A stretch of DNA of 64,000 nucleotides from Paracyclopina nana. Its lineage: Eukaryota; Arthropoda; Copepoda; Cyclopoida; Cyclopettidae. A program made the translations under genes and the position numbers. This document shows, one piece after another, positions 1-11,700 of the stretch. The stretch spans positions 5,848,001 through 5,912,000 of the forward strand of contig JAGUCH010000006.1 in assembly GCA_019096065.1 (NCBI GenBank), given 5' to 3'. The notes beneath the pieces are model-generated. The model was not told where the DNA came from and did not search any database. It saw nothing but the letters and a program-made list of their open reading frames with translations. Each line of letters begins with the position of its first letter. Within the stretch, counting starts at the first letter, position 1.

Positions 1-24
1 TGGATTTTCTTACACTGGAGTTAC

Positions 25-225
25 CTGATCAATGAGCATGAGGATGTTCACTGTTCTTCCCTTGGGAGCAAATCTGGTGAGGTAGTTGATGATCATGGCC
101 CTACACACAATTGATGTCAAGAAGCATAATGAGAGCGTAGCTATCACCAAGCCTGATTGAAAGGGATCCCACTTGAGCAAAGTGAGAAATTCGTCCGAAA
201 ATGAGAGCAGACTTATCTCGTTCAT
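25..225 (-). CDS. Putative 7TM receptor, first coding exon (partial)
   Basis: Partial gene running off the left edge. Read on the minus strand, a likely acceptor (TTTCAG, ending at 228) is followed two bases later by ATG at 225. The exon ends at 25 in a clean donor CAG|GTAACT, phase 0, giving 67 residues. The protein has a short polar N-terminus, one hydrophobic segment (roughly residues 22-45, LVIATLSLCFLTSIVCRAMI), then a basic loop and NILMLIDQ. A single N-terminal helix followed by a short basic loop and a conserved-looking Asn/Asp pair fits the first helix and start of the second helix of a rhodopsin-like receptor. No later helices are in the window, so the family call is tentative and other multi-pass proteins are possible. 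Confidence 0.4.
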
Positions 226-480
226 GCCTGAAACTTGAGTGACTTCTCTTCTCTGTGGGCTCACACAAGGCTACAATGATCCTATGCTTGAGCAATTTGT
301 AAGTGACATTTTAATGCTGAGCGCTCTCGTAATTTGTATATGGTGAGAATGTGTTTCATGCTAATAAAGCCTTTTAAAAATCATCAAGAAGCTTTCTTTT
401 TTTGGTACCAAATTAAATGCATTAAAAGCCACTCCATACTCGCTGCTCAGATTGCTGAGCTGTTCTGAAAATGCTGAGTC

Positions 481-835
481 TCTGCTGAGAATTTTTAGGC
501 ACGGCTGTTGAGACTTGAGACTCTTCTGAGACTACTGAGACTCTTTTGCGACTTTACTGAGACTGCTTAGATTCTGTTGACGCTGCTAATATTCTGCTGA
601 GACTCTTATGTGACTACTGAGACTCTTTTGGTACTTCTAATATTTTGCTGAGACTTCTGATATTCTGTGGAGACTGCTGATATTCTGTTGAGACTCTTCT
701 GGGACTACTGAGACAATTTTGCTGAGACTTCTGATATTCTGGGGAGACTCCTGAATTCTGCTGAGACTCTTCTTGGACTACTGATTTCCTGCTGAGATTC
801 AGATGTGACTGCTGAGACTTCTTCTGATGACTCAC
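481..835. repeat. Degenerate minisatellite
   Basis: Imperfect tandem repeat built on GCTGAGACTCTTCTGAGACT-like units of about 15-30 bases. The open frames over it are a by-product of the repeat and are not genes. It separates the receptor exon from the CEP83-like gene. Confidence 0.8.
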
Positions 836-972
836 TGAGCTCTAATTTACTTAAGCGCAAGAGACATTTTCATTTCTTCGGAACATTCTCGATCAAAGGT
901 CACGCAACCTCTTATTGATATTCTGTATACCTGGTGACTTTCGAACAAAAACAAGCCACAAAATTGGACAAA

Positions 973-3900
973 ATGTCGGTGAAAAAGCAGGCATCATCTG
1001 CCATGGCAAAAAAGTCCCGAGTGATTCCAGATTCATTGTACTCCACCATGACCTCAGGTCATGGAACCACTTCTGGCCTTGAAGTTGATGAAGAAGAACA
1101 AACTGAGCACTTACAGGTAGTAAATATTTGATCTCATTCATGTAGGCCGAAATGTCAAAGCATTTATAGCATTTTGAGATGTCCCTCAGCCAAAATCACA
1201 TCTCAGTTGGCTTTCTAAGAAGCTCAGCTTAAAATTAAGGAAATACATATAGCCACATTTTTTTTGAAGCACCAAGAAGAGATTGTCCAAGATTTTGATG
1301 ATGATGAAAGAATGCAAGAACTTCTTCAACGGTTGGCAGATGATGCTGAGCTCCACAAATTGTTGGCAGAGGAGAAAATGAGGGGGGAAATCCACAAAAG
1401 TAACTATGAAAAGCTCAAAGCTGAATACCTCAAGTAAGCCAAAAAAATCTAAGTAACTAATTAGATCTTACAATTGAAACATTTCTAACAGGCTGGCTCA
1501 CACATCAAAGCAAATGATGAGTGAGGCTGCTCATTTGGAGGCCCAAAAAGTGACCATGGAAAATGAGGCCAAATTAGAGCAGAAAAAGTTGGAGGATCAA
1601 TTGGAGCAGCTCAAGTCCCAAATTGCAGCACTGCAAAGTCAAGTAAGCTAGTACATGATATATACATATTGTCGAAAATTTTTGACCTTTGTTGTTTAAA
1701 TTCAGTTTTCAAGACTGAAAGCAAATTTGCATGATGACGAAGGAGTCTCATTAATTGGATATTTGATTTGAAAAAGGTGGCTTGCCAAAAATTGCTTCAA
1801 GTAAAATTGAACGTACATTTTGTTAAAGGTTCCAAGTGAGGCTGAGAGGATCTTATTGGATAGGGATATGAAGAATAAACATGAGGCCGTGTGGAGAGGA
1901 CGGTTGAATGACTTGATGGAGGATTTGGAGGCTGCCAAATTAAGCATTCATCAAAAAATGCAGGAAAACTTGAGCCTCAAAATGACAATCGAGCAAAATA
2001 CAAATGAATCTCAGCGTTTGCTGGCTGAGGCTAAGGTCAGCCTCGAGGCCCAAATTGAGCGACTCAGGGGAGAAAAAGAGACTTTGGTCAACAATCAGCG
2101 GCCTCAAATGAGAGCCCTGGAAGAAAATGTCTCCACGCTGTCGAAGGAAAATGTCAAATTGCGACACCAAATCAAGGCATTGCACTTTTATGACCTTGTC
2201 CTCATTACATACAAGTATTCGAGAAAAATCTTGGGGAAAGCAAACTTTTTCCTTTTGCATTTATTTTCAGTATAAGAAACTGAAATTGAATTAGCATGAG
2301 CAAGAAGGAGTCTCATTACTTTGATATTTGAATTGAAAGAAATGGCTTGCCAAAAAATATAGCCTATAAACAAAAGCTTGAAGATATCGTCAATGTGTTG
2401 CCAAACTAGTACATGAACACCACATCATTGTTTCAGGTTTTGCAAGAGCAACAAACAGAAGTTCACGAACAATTAAGCTCAAAAATAGCTGACACTGCCA
2501 GACTCGAACAAAACCTCTTCCACATGGAACGAGCAGCCTCAGTGACCTCAAAACAACTGGAAACCGAAGTCTCCAACCTCAAAGGTCATGTTGCGAGGAT
2601 TGAACAACAACTCATGGACTGCAAAGTGAAAAATAATGATCTAAAGAGTGATCTCAAGTTGGCCGAGAATGAGGTTGCTTCTTCGAGGCAACTGATTGAG
2701 GTCATGAAAACTGAGGCTGAGGTCAAATTATCCAGGCAAAGAATGGAGGCTGCCAAAGAGGTCTCAAGACTGGAGTGTCATATCGACCAACTTAAACATA
2801 TGCTCAAAGGTGAGTGAACATTCCATCAAGGCTTTAAGGCCTAAATGGCCGTCAATCTTTGGTAAGGTTTCATTGATTTAGATACAAAGTCCTGAGGCCA
2901 TTTTAGATTTATGGGATCAGCAAGGTTTTATAAGGCAGTCAAGGTATATCAGGTCATCGAGGTTTTATAATTTTCTAATGTTAGAAAGGTTTTTAAGAGC
3001 ACCTAAGTTTGTGAGGTAATCAAGGTTGATAAGGTAATGAAGGTTTATGAGTCAATCAAGGTTTAAGGTTCAGCAAGATGTATATGGTCATAAAGGTTTA
3101 TTGGGTCATAAAGGGTTATAAGGTCATAAAGGTTTATAAGGTCTTAAAGGTTTATAAGGTCATAAAGGTTTATAAGGTCATAAAGGTTTATAAGGTCATA
3201 ACGGTTTATAAGGTCATAAAGGTTTATAAGGTCATAAAGGTTTACAAGGTTTAAAGGGCCATCAAGGTTTATAGGGTCAGTAAGGTTCGTAAGAGTATTA
3301 AGGTTTACGGTTTACCTGGGTTATTAAGGTTTACACGGTTATCAAGGTTGATAAGGTCAGCAAGGTTTACATGGTCAGCAAGGTTTATGCTAGCATCCGA
3401 GTCACGTAAATGGATGCTTGAAGTTCTTGGCTTGTTTATTAGTTGATCAAATATTAGTAGCATTCTGAGGCCTCGCAGAAGCTCCTGGCGAGTGCTGCGA
3501 CCTTCCTGGCCTTTTTAATGTCCTCATCAGCTGGACATTCCCTTGAGAAGCGGACATCTTGAAAGTAGCCTTCCGTCCCAGGAGAACCATCCGCGTAGCT
3601 CAACAAACCTTTGCCCCAAAGCCGGCCACCACGAAATTCCCCTTAAAAAATGTGTGGATATTTTTAAATATGTATTTTTTTGTTATTTACAAATTCACCC
3701 TCGAATTTGGTCTGATCGACAGCTGTGAAGATGCCATGGCCATGGAACCATCCTTGCATGAATTCTCCCTCGTATCTCGAGCTGTCTGGAAACCTCATCA
3801 CTCCAAGGCCATTTGGCAGGCCTTTATTGAATTGGCCTTCAAATGTGGCTCCGTTCGGGCCCTCAATGTGGCCTTTGCCACATTTGACCCCGCTCTCATC

Positions 3901-5703
3901 AAAGTCCCCAATATATCTTGATCCATCATTGTAAGTGTACATGCCACACTTGGCTGGTGCCCTTTTGATGGTCAGCACCTGGAACAATTCTCTTATTAAC
4001 GCCAAGGAATCTTGATATAGGAGAGAATGTTTAGCTTTTTTAAAATGTTTTTGAAAATTAGCATGCCAAAAGAGAAGAATCGATGCTTAACTTAAATTTC
4101 GCCTGGAATCGATAAGCTAAGTTTGGATCTATGTAAAAAGGGCTTGGAAATGAATGGCCTTACTTTTGGCCTTTACGGCCTTTGTTTACTCACCCGCTTG
4201 CAATAGTCCTTGTCGTCATCAGGATTGATGCTCTCATTCTCAGACTTGACATATTCATTACTGTTGTTGCTTGCTCCAGATTCGGTCATGATGGCTTTCT
4301 AAAATGTACTGAAGATTTACTCGGTCAATATACTCCATCATTTGTATGGCTGCTTCAGGCTCATTACCTGCACCTCTCTGGTTCGTTTCATAAATATCTG
4401 CCATTTCCCGAGGAGCTTTTTCCTTCTTCAGAGCAAAAAAAGAAAGCATCTGCTGCAATTTGCATTCTCCCTTGGGAGCTTGGAAAGATACAAATTACTT
4501 TCGCATTTCAACACCTGGAGAATTTTTAACAGCAAGCTGCAAATTGAAAAATGCCTCAAATACCATGCTTGAAAACGGGTTATGACCTTTCTGATGTTGT
4601 TGTATTTTTAGAAAGCCAAGAAAAGGCTGCCAAGCTGAATTCCCAAGTGGAAGTTCACAAAATGGATGAAGAAAAAGTGAAACTGGAATTTGAGCACCAA
4701 ATGCAAAATGAGAGGAGGGAATTGAACTCCATTGTGGCCCAACTTGAAGCCAGACAGTCGGAATTAATTGAAAAGCTAAAGGTAAAAAAGTATTTTATTG
4801 AGGCCCAAAAGAATTGGATGATGTTTTTTGGCTCACATGCTGATTTATTGCTGCGATGCACAGCAACCAACAACGCTGAAATATGATCCGCAAACAAGAA
4901 GCAACTAAAAAAATCCTGCTGTTTGTGGTAGTAGCAGAAATGATGAGAAATGTCAAATAAGAGGGAAAATCCCATATATTGGCATCTTTCTGACATTTTG
5001 GTGCAAAACTGCACAGCAGCCAAAAATCTAGGCGTAAACCAAGCTTTGAATATCGAGCAAAAGAAAGCAGAAAAACAGCAATACCAAGAATTTTTAAAAA
5101 TATTTTTTTAAATAAAGCCAATCTGAGCACATCAAAACTTTTCACGTTTATAATAATTAAAAAATATCCTTATTTTTCACAGGCCAATTTAGCTTAATTA
5201 TCTGCCTTATTGAATAATGAATGGTCATTATTTAATGGAAAATTGAAACAAAGTATAGATGAACACCACATAAAGGCTCATAAGTGCCAAGGCTTAAGTT
5301 ATAAAGCTTATTATCTACTTTTTCAGGCTTGCCACAAACAATTGGCAGGGGAGAGATTGCTAAGGCAGCAAAAAGAGCGAGAGGCCGAGGCCAACGTGGC
5401 CTTGCTCGACCGTAAAGGCCAAGAAGTGGACTTGTTAAAGGCCTTGTTAGCAAAGCTACAGAAATATGGCAGAGACTTCACTTATAATGAGGACATCAAA
5501 TACCACCAAGTAAATAGTATTGAATTTTGGTACAGTATTTCCGAAATTGACTTTGTGTGGCTTCTTCTTTGCTCTAGGAAGGCCAAAAATCCTCCAATAA
5601 GGCCTTGATCGAAGACCACCAAGCTCTAAAGGCCAAATATGCAGATTTGGTGGAAAACCACCGAAAATTCGCGAAACTCCTACAAAATATGCCCAATTAT
5701 TAG
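973..5703 (+). CDS. CEP83: CEP83/CCDC41-like centriolar coiled-coil protein, 8 exons
   Basis: Exons 973-1116, 1270-1433, 1492-1642, 1829-2176 (or -2197), 2437-2809, 4612-4781, 5327-5509, 5578-5703; about 552 or 559 aa. The start ATG has a good context (ACAAAATG). Almost the whole product is predicted coiled coil. The diagnostic stretch is EEKMRGEIHKSNYEKLKAEY in exon 2, which corresponds to the [20 protein letters not shown] region of vertebrate CEP83; the LQSQ, RERL-type and EFEHQMQNERRELN segments follow in the same order. CEP83 is a distal-appendage protein needed for docking the mother centriole to membrane in ciliogenesis. It is shorter than vertebrate CEP83 (about 700 aa). All phases fit except that the exon 4 donor is unclear: GC-type AAG|GCATTG at 2177 and weak CTT|GTCCTC at 2198 both keep frame. 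Intron 5 contains a complete antisense gene. It converges on SBSPON copy A with only 85 bases between stop codons. Confidence 0.82.
1701..1795 (+). repeat. Hairpin-headed dispersed repeat, copy 1
   Basis: Starts with a short stem-loop (TTCAGTTTTCAAGACTGAAA), followed by GGAGTCTCATTAATTGGATA, a TTTGATTTGA tract and CTTGCCAAAAA. It fills most of intron 3 of the CEP83-like gene. The family is defined by this word order in at least seven places in the window. Confidence 0.75.
2265..2362 (+). repeat. Hairpin-headed dispersed repeat, copy 2
   Basis: TTTTCAG-stem-CTGAAA head, then GGAGTCTCATTACTTTGATA, TTTGAATTGA and GGCTTGCCAAAAAA, closely matching copy 1. It lies in intron 4 of the CEP83-like gene. 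The motif AGTACATGAACACCACATCA at 2408-2427 follows it and sits 7 bases before the exon 5 acceptor. Confidence 0.75.
2862..3390. repeat. 18-bp minisatellite in CEP83 intron 5
   Basis: Tandem units of AAGGTTTATAAGGTCATA, best preserved at about 3062-3260 and degenerate on both sides. The array lies between exon 5 of the CEP83-like gene and the 3' end of the nested antisense MORN gene. Confidence 0.85.
3435..3440 (-). terminator. Poly(A) signal of the MORN4-like gene
   Basis: AATAAA on the minus strand, 13 bases past the stop codon of the MORN4-like gene. It supports the end of that gene and its orientation inside the CEP83 intron. Confidence 0.6.
3454..4289 (-). CDS. MORN4: MORN4/retinophilin-like MORN-repeat protein, 3 exons
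   Basis: Exons on the minus strand: 4289-4194, 3978-3699, 3641-3454; 187 aa, all phases closing. An in-frame TAG nine bases before the ATG could be part of an acceptor for a non-coding first exon. The N-terminal 32 residues are polar and unlike MORN repeats. Then come MORN units: YNDGSRYIGDF, GPNGATFEGQFNKGLPNGLG, FPDSSRYEGEFMQGWFHGHG, TKFEGEFRGGRLWGKGLLSY, and a C-terminal YADGSPGTEGYF followed by a basic tail. The order and spacing match vertebrate MORN4 and fly retinophilin, which bind class III myosins in actin protrusions and photoreceptors. The middle exon also reads on past its donor to a stop at 3664, but joining through the GG|GTGAAT donor restores an intact fourth MORN unit. The whole gene lies in intron 5 of the CEP83-like gene on the opposite strand. 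Confidence 0.85.
5252..5273 (+). repeat. Copy of the GATGAACRYCACAT motif
   Basis: AGTATAGATGAACACCACAT, about 50 bases before exon 7 of the CEP83-like gene. Related to the motifs at 2408, 16792, 17743, 21351 and 22258. Confidence 0.5.
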
Positions 5704-5788
5704 CCTTAAAAAATATAATAGTATATTTCGTCTTCTCTCGGGATCATCCTCTCTAAATTAGTAGGAAAATGTGTAAAAAAAGTGGAAA

Positions 5789-8700
5789 CTAGACAAAAAT
5801 GAAATCTGCGCCATTTTTGCAAGGGCAATCGTCCGTGATGTCAATTCGAGTCCACTTTCCGTGACATCGAGGAGCCAGAACGTTCTTGAAGCGCGTGGGC
5901 TTGCCGTCAGCTCCGTGACCCGTACACCGACCGCCTAAATGGCTCCTTTGCGCCTTGCTGTCGCACTGAACGCACACCTGATTATCTGAAACAGAACAGC
6001 AGCATGTACTCTGAGCCGAAACTGAGCCGAGTCAAAGATGAGCTTGAGCTGAGTCAAATCTTAGTTTGAGCTCTTGAACTGAGTTAAAAACTTAGCTTGA
6101 GCTGAGTCATAGCTGAACTTCAGCTAAGTCAAAAACTTAGCTTGAGCTGAGTCAAAGCTGAGCTTGATCAGAGTCAAAGCTGAGCTTGATCTGAGTCAAA
6201 TCTGAGCTTGATCTGAGTCAAAGCTGAGCTTGGCCTGAGTCAAAGCTGAGCTTGGCCTGAGTCAAAGCTGAGCTTGGCCTGAGTCAAAGCTGAGCTTGGC
6301 CTGAGTCAAAGCTGAGCTTGGCCTGAGTCAAAGCTGAGCTTGGCCTGAGTCAAAGCTGAGCTTGGCCTGAGTCAAAGCTGAGCTTGGCCTGAGTCAAAGC
6401 TGAGCTTGGCCTGAGTCAAAGCTGAGCTTGGCCTGAGTCAAAGCTGAGCTTGGCCTGAGTCAAAGCTGAGCTTGGCCTGAGTCAAAGCTGAGCTTGGCCT
6501 GAGTCAAAGCAATGAATCCAAACTGAGTCTGAGTCAAAACTGAGTCTTGGTCACATCTGAGTCTTGGTCACATCTGAGTCTTGGTCACATCTGAGTCTTG
6601 GTAAAAAACTGAGTCTTGGTAAAAAACTGAGTCTTGGTAAAAAACTGAGTCTTGGTCAAAACTGAGTCAGAACTAAGACTAACAAAAATGCCTTGAGTTC
6701 TTGAACTGAGTCTTGGTGATGCTCAATATAATTTAGATTTGTTTACCATGGGCAAGAGCTGAGGTTTCTTTGTCATGCAGGCAAGATTTCATGGCTTTGT
6801 CCACTTCAAAAACAACGCAATATCTGAAAGGCAGAGAGGAGAATTTATGTGATTCGACTTTTTGGCAACCTTTTTTCAGCTTCTTGCTTACCCTTGACCC
6901 TCCCTTTTGCTGTAAGATCTAAGGTTGGACCTGACATCGTATTTATTTGCTACGGCATTTCCTGGTGTATTTTTGGGGCCATACTTTCCTGGCAAAAGCA
7001 TGGCAGTTTCTGAAAGGAAAAAAAGAATGGGAAATTGAAAAACTTTCAGGCCATAAAAGCCAATTAAGCCTTAATGAAGTGTGCAGCTCTCCTATATGGC
7101 TTTCTAGTTGAGATCAGGCAATTCCAAATGCAGCAAGAAAACAGCAGCTGAATTTCCACTTCCCTAGATGATCATTTGGCCAAATTGCCTCTAAAAAAAT
7201 AGAGGTCATGAGAGACTAGAAGACTCTTATTTTAGCACAAACAGCAGTAAAGTTTTTTAACCAGTCCCAGAGTTATGAGGCTGAAAAGTTGGATAATTAT
7301 GTTTACTTTTTTGGCACTTAAATTGTTGGAGTAAAAAAATGAATAAAAAATTATGCATTTTTAACAAGTTTCAGGACTATCAACTTCTGTTTTAGCCAGT
7401 CAATTATGCACCCAAGAAAAATTAGCAAAGTAGCCTAAACTTCAAATAGCTAAGTAATAGCCAATTTGAAATTATGCATCCTTTACAGCTTACTCAAATT
7501 TGCAAATTAACCAGTTGCAGAGTTACCAGAAGTGCTACAAGAAAAGAGCTACATTTCTTATTACCTCTAAGAGCCGAAATTTTGTCTAAGCGCCTCTTTG
7601 AGCATTGGGAAGCTTTGCACGTTTTCTTCTCTTCTAGAGGTGGACATTGAACTCCACCATTGGATTCTGGTCTGATAATTTCTCGGCTGCGAATGGAGGT
7701 GCCAATTCCACAAGCCACATTGCATTTAGACCACGCACTCCACTCGCTCACTTCGCAATCCAGCACTGAAAATAGAAGCGTAGAAACGTAATTTATGTAA
7801 AAACTGAGCCTTGAGCTGAGTCAACATGAGCTTGAGCTGAGTCAACATGAGTTTGAGCTGAGTCAACATGAGTTTCAACTGAGTCAACTTGAGCTTGAGC
7901 TGAGTCAACTTGAGCTGAGTCATATTTAGCTTAAGCTGAGTTATTACTGAGCTTAAGCTATGTCAAAACTGAGCTTGATTTTATTAAGAGCTGAGCTTTA
8001 ACTGAGACAAAATTGAGCCTGAACTGAGTCAAAGAAGAGTGTGAACCGAATCAGATCTTAGATTGAGTAGCCGATACTTTGTTTGAGCTGAGTATACAAA
8101 AAAAAAAAACTAAACTGAGATTGTGCTGAGTAAAGGCTGAGCAAGAATCGAGACAAAACTGAACTGAGTCCAAGCTGAGCTGAGCCAAAGCCTCAATAGT
8201 GTGACAATGCGATTGAGCTGAGTTAAAGCTGAAAATAGAAGTGACATGTAAATGATACCCAATGACAGTTTCATTTCCTGTTGCTCTTATCTGCATACAA
8301 AGGCCGAAATCGCGGCCTTTGACACTGAAATATCTGTATCTGCAAATGTCAACAAAGCAGTGGGGCTACTCATTCATTTTTTGTTTACAAAGTTTGTTTT
8401 GGTTTTCGCTTCGTGCGCGCGCGCGCTGTCACGTTTCAAAATTCGTAATTTATGTGAAGCTGAGGCAAGGCTTGGCCTTTAAGTATTCAGCAAAGGACGT
8501 GGCCTTGATCTATTGGAAAATCAGCAGTCAGGTAAGAAGACATCTTCTCATAAATTCCCCAAATTGGCCTCATAAATTTGGCCTTCATGATGCCGCGCGC
8601 TTTCCTATGAATAATTCAGATCCCTACCGGAAAATTCTTGCATAACGAGAAGCTCAAAGTAAATTTCAATATTTTATCAAAGTGGCAAAGTTACGTTGCC

Positions 8701-11700
8701 ATTTTGTGAACAGTCACTAAATTTGGGCGAAATAATTAATTTTAAATATTAAAAATTATTTCTTTAAACGTGTCATTAATATTCAGACTTATTTTGAAAG
8801 TAGTCAATGCAATAGTCAGCTATGAAAAAAAACATATATTATATTTGCAAAATGGGTCATTTTGCCTCCAATTTGGAATTTTGCAGAAAGTTTTCCATTG
8901 AGTCAGTCATTTCTCATTTTTTTTAGGTTCAATATTTTGAGAAGAATTTGCCCCTGGCTCCATTTAGGTTGATGGCTGAGGGCAGATTTTCCAATAATTT
9001 CAGCATAATTGGCAACATATTTGGTGCGTGTGCCCACTTACACCATTTTGGTTTTCTGCCAAATCCAACTTGGAAAAAATTGCCATTTGCTGCTATGCAT
9101 GCAAAAAAGGAAGAAAATGTGTTTGTTTTTCTTTACCAGAATCTGCTAAAGGGCAATAATCGATATTATTCAAATAAGCTTGTAGCGGGCAATTATTGAG
9201 AATTTTGCAAAAACAATTTTACCACAGGAATTTACTGAGCAATTCAGCAAAAAAGGGGCCAGTTTTCTAGTGTATCATCATCAGATTTTGAAACTTGAGA
9301 AGCAAGAGAGAAACTTATGCTTTCCTCGGATGTGGTTTGTTCTATCCATGTTTTTGGCAAGGCACACTGTGGCCTTCTATGCCATGCTGGAATGGTAAAT
9401 AGCTGCTTAAACTTGGGTAAACTCCAGCAAAGCTTCAAAAGTAGACGTAAAAGCATCATCTAGAACAGAAAAAATACCAAAACATCCTAAAATGTTTTGT
9501 ATTTAAAAATTAGTGTTTTGGCCAATTTCAGGAATGATGTGAAAATGTGATTTTTGCAAATGAAATATGAAGCTGAACTGATTAAGAATCAATGACTCTT
9601 AAAAGCAAATAGCAGATTTCACCCATTCCATTTTGGCAAGATTCCCACTGTGTCATGTTATTATGATGATGCTGCTTCACAATAGTCTACTATGTTGCTT
9701 GCAGACCATCACATCACCCCTTCTTTTGTTGAAGCACCACCAGGGAATTTGCAATGTATCGGATTCCGAAGATGGCAAATTCCATAAAAGAGAAACAGGA
9801 AGTAGCCAGCTCCTATTTTATGCTGCTATGTTGCTGCTCTACTGCAGCACCAAGTAAACTAGATATCCTTGTTGACAGAAAAAAGAGGCAAAAGCAAAAA
9901 AATCAGTATTTAAATGTGGTGCCGTGACCTGGGAATTTCATTGGTAGGATTTTAATGTTCGATACATTTTTCATGGGTATCTTATGCTATTTCACATTTG
10001 AAGAAGAGAGCTTCTTCTTCTACAGCAGCTGTTGTGATGGTTGTCATGGTGGTTTTTCAACTATTTATGGGCTGAAACAAAAGCTCTCTTCAGCTCACTT
10101 GAAAGAAAGCTCCTTGAAGCCTAACTAGGTCAGACATTGAAGGAGAAAATTAAAAGCACATACTCTTGCATTGTTAGCTAATTTGGAAAATTAAACTTGC
10201 AGCAAAAAGAATGCTTTGCAACTCATAGCAATCATAGTCAGCCTACTTTTAGAGCAAGAATAAAATGGTGACCTGGAAATTATTATGCAGAAAAAATGAC
10301 TGCATCATTTGCTACTTTCTTGCAAGGATCATGGCAAAAAACTTATAATTGAGATTGGCAAATTGCCAGTTGAATTTTTTGCTGGTGGGCCAAATTGCAA
10401 ATCCACAATCACGAGTTGGATTGCTTTTTGAAGCCCCAGCAAAAAAGAAGGGCTACTACACTCTTGAGACAAAGCATTTCAAGTTTTTGCACAAGTTTTG
10501 TCATCATCGCATGGCTGCTGCCCATTTCGCAAGCATTCATTGTGCCCAGTAAGGGGCCTGCCAGAGGCCTAATTCTTGTTGTGGGTTTGTCATCTGTCAA
10601 AAAATAATTATTTGGCATGGCAAAGAATGACATCAACTGAAAAATGGTGCTGCGACCCGGGGTAGACTATCACAATGACTTGATTCACTCTTAAAAGATA
10701 TCCTTTGTATGAGCATGACATGTTGTACATAACAGCAGATTTACAATCAGATGGGCCAGTCCTGATAACAGTGATGAGAAGTGAGACATATCACTTGAGT
10801 AGTAGCCACACCTTATGCATCATTCTTTGTCGTGACCTTCAATTACACAGTATACTACTACTAGTATGGCAGGGGATCAATGCACTCTACTCAGTAGGAA
10901 AAATTCTCCCTGCACAAAAATATTTTCAGTCAGCTTTGTCATCCTTTGTCCACTACAAATCTGTCTTGAAAGGTAAGTAAGCCAGTCAAGCTATAATTCT
11001 GCCTTTTCTTGGCAGGACAAAAACAGGATTTCTTGTTCACACACCAGCTGACAAAATGTCTGAGCATTGCATTGCAAAAAGCCTAAAAGAGAAACTTATT
11101 TCCCAGGTTGCTGCACCATTTTGATCTTTAAACATTGCTGCAAGGCATTGACCTCAGGTGACTTAATTAGTGTCAAATCTACAATTTGGCTATGAAAAGC
11201 AGATTTGCAAGCTCTCATTTTTGGAGCTAATGAAGCAATTACTGACAGCCCCCAATTCAGAGATGGATGGTCCAGATAATTTTTGCCCATTTTAATTGTT
11301 TATGGTCATGACACTAGTGTCTACTTTGGTGTGGAGTTGATGCCATTTTTGGCTTGAAAAATGGTGGTGAAACTAAAGTCATTCTTTTAAGGGTCCTTAT
11401 TTCTGCTTTCCATTGTGTGCAAGGAGATGAACAAAGAAAAGAAGAAAATTGGATAGCAGCAGTCCTTTAAGACTCCCTCCCTCTTTTTTGAGGTGGTTAA
11501 CTTTACCAAATGGCATTACATTTCTTATAAGAAGTTAGACAAAAGAAGAAGTTGAGCTATTTCTGGGATTATAAGGGATTACACCAAAGATACTACTGGA
11601 TTCTTTTCAGTCGAATCCTTGGCCATTTCTTTCAATGGTTTTTACTGTGACAGTGAGCTCTATTATATAAAAATGGCACTTAAACAGAGCCCCAGGTCGT

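Noticed and set aside
614..835. 73-codon Gln/Ser-rich minus-strand ORF
   Set aside because: Produced by the TGCTGAGACT minisatellite.
4258..4458. 66-codon minus-strand ORF overlapping MORN4 exon 1
   Set aside because: It is in a different frame from the MORN4 exon and lacks compatible splicing.
6010..6680. CRISPR-like array
   Set aside because: Units are contiguous with no unique spacers, and the genome is eukaryotic.
10349..10636. Overlapping ORFs near 10.4-10.6 kb as a gene
   Set aside because: Three mutually overlapping frames on both strands, none with a domain, signal peptide or matching splice sites.
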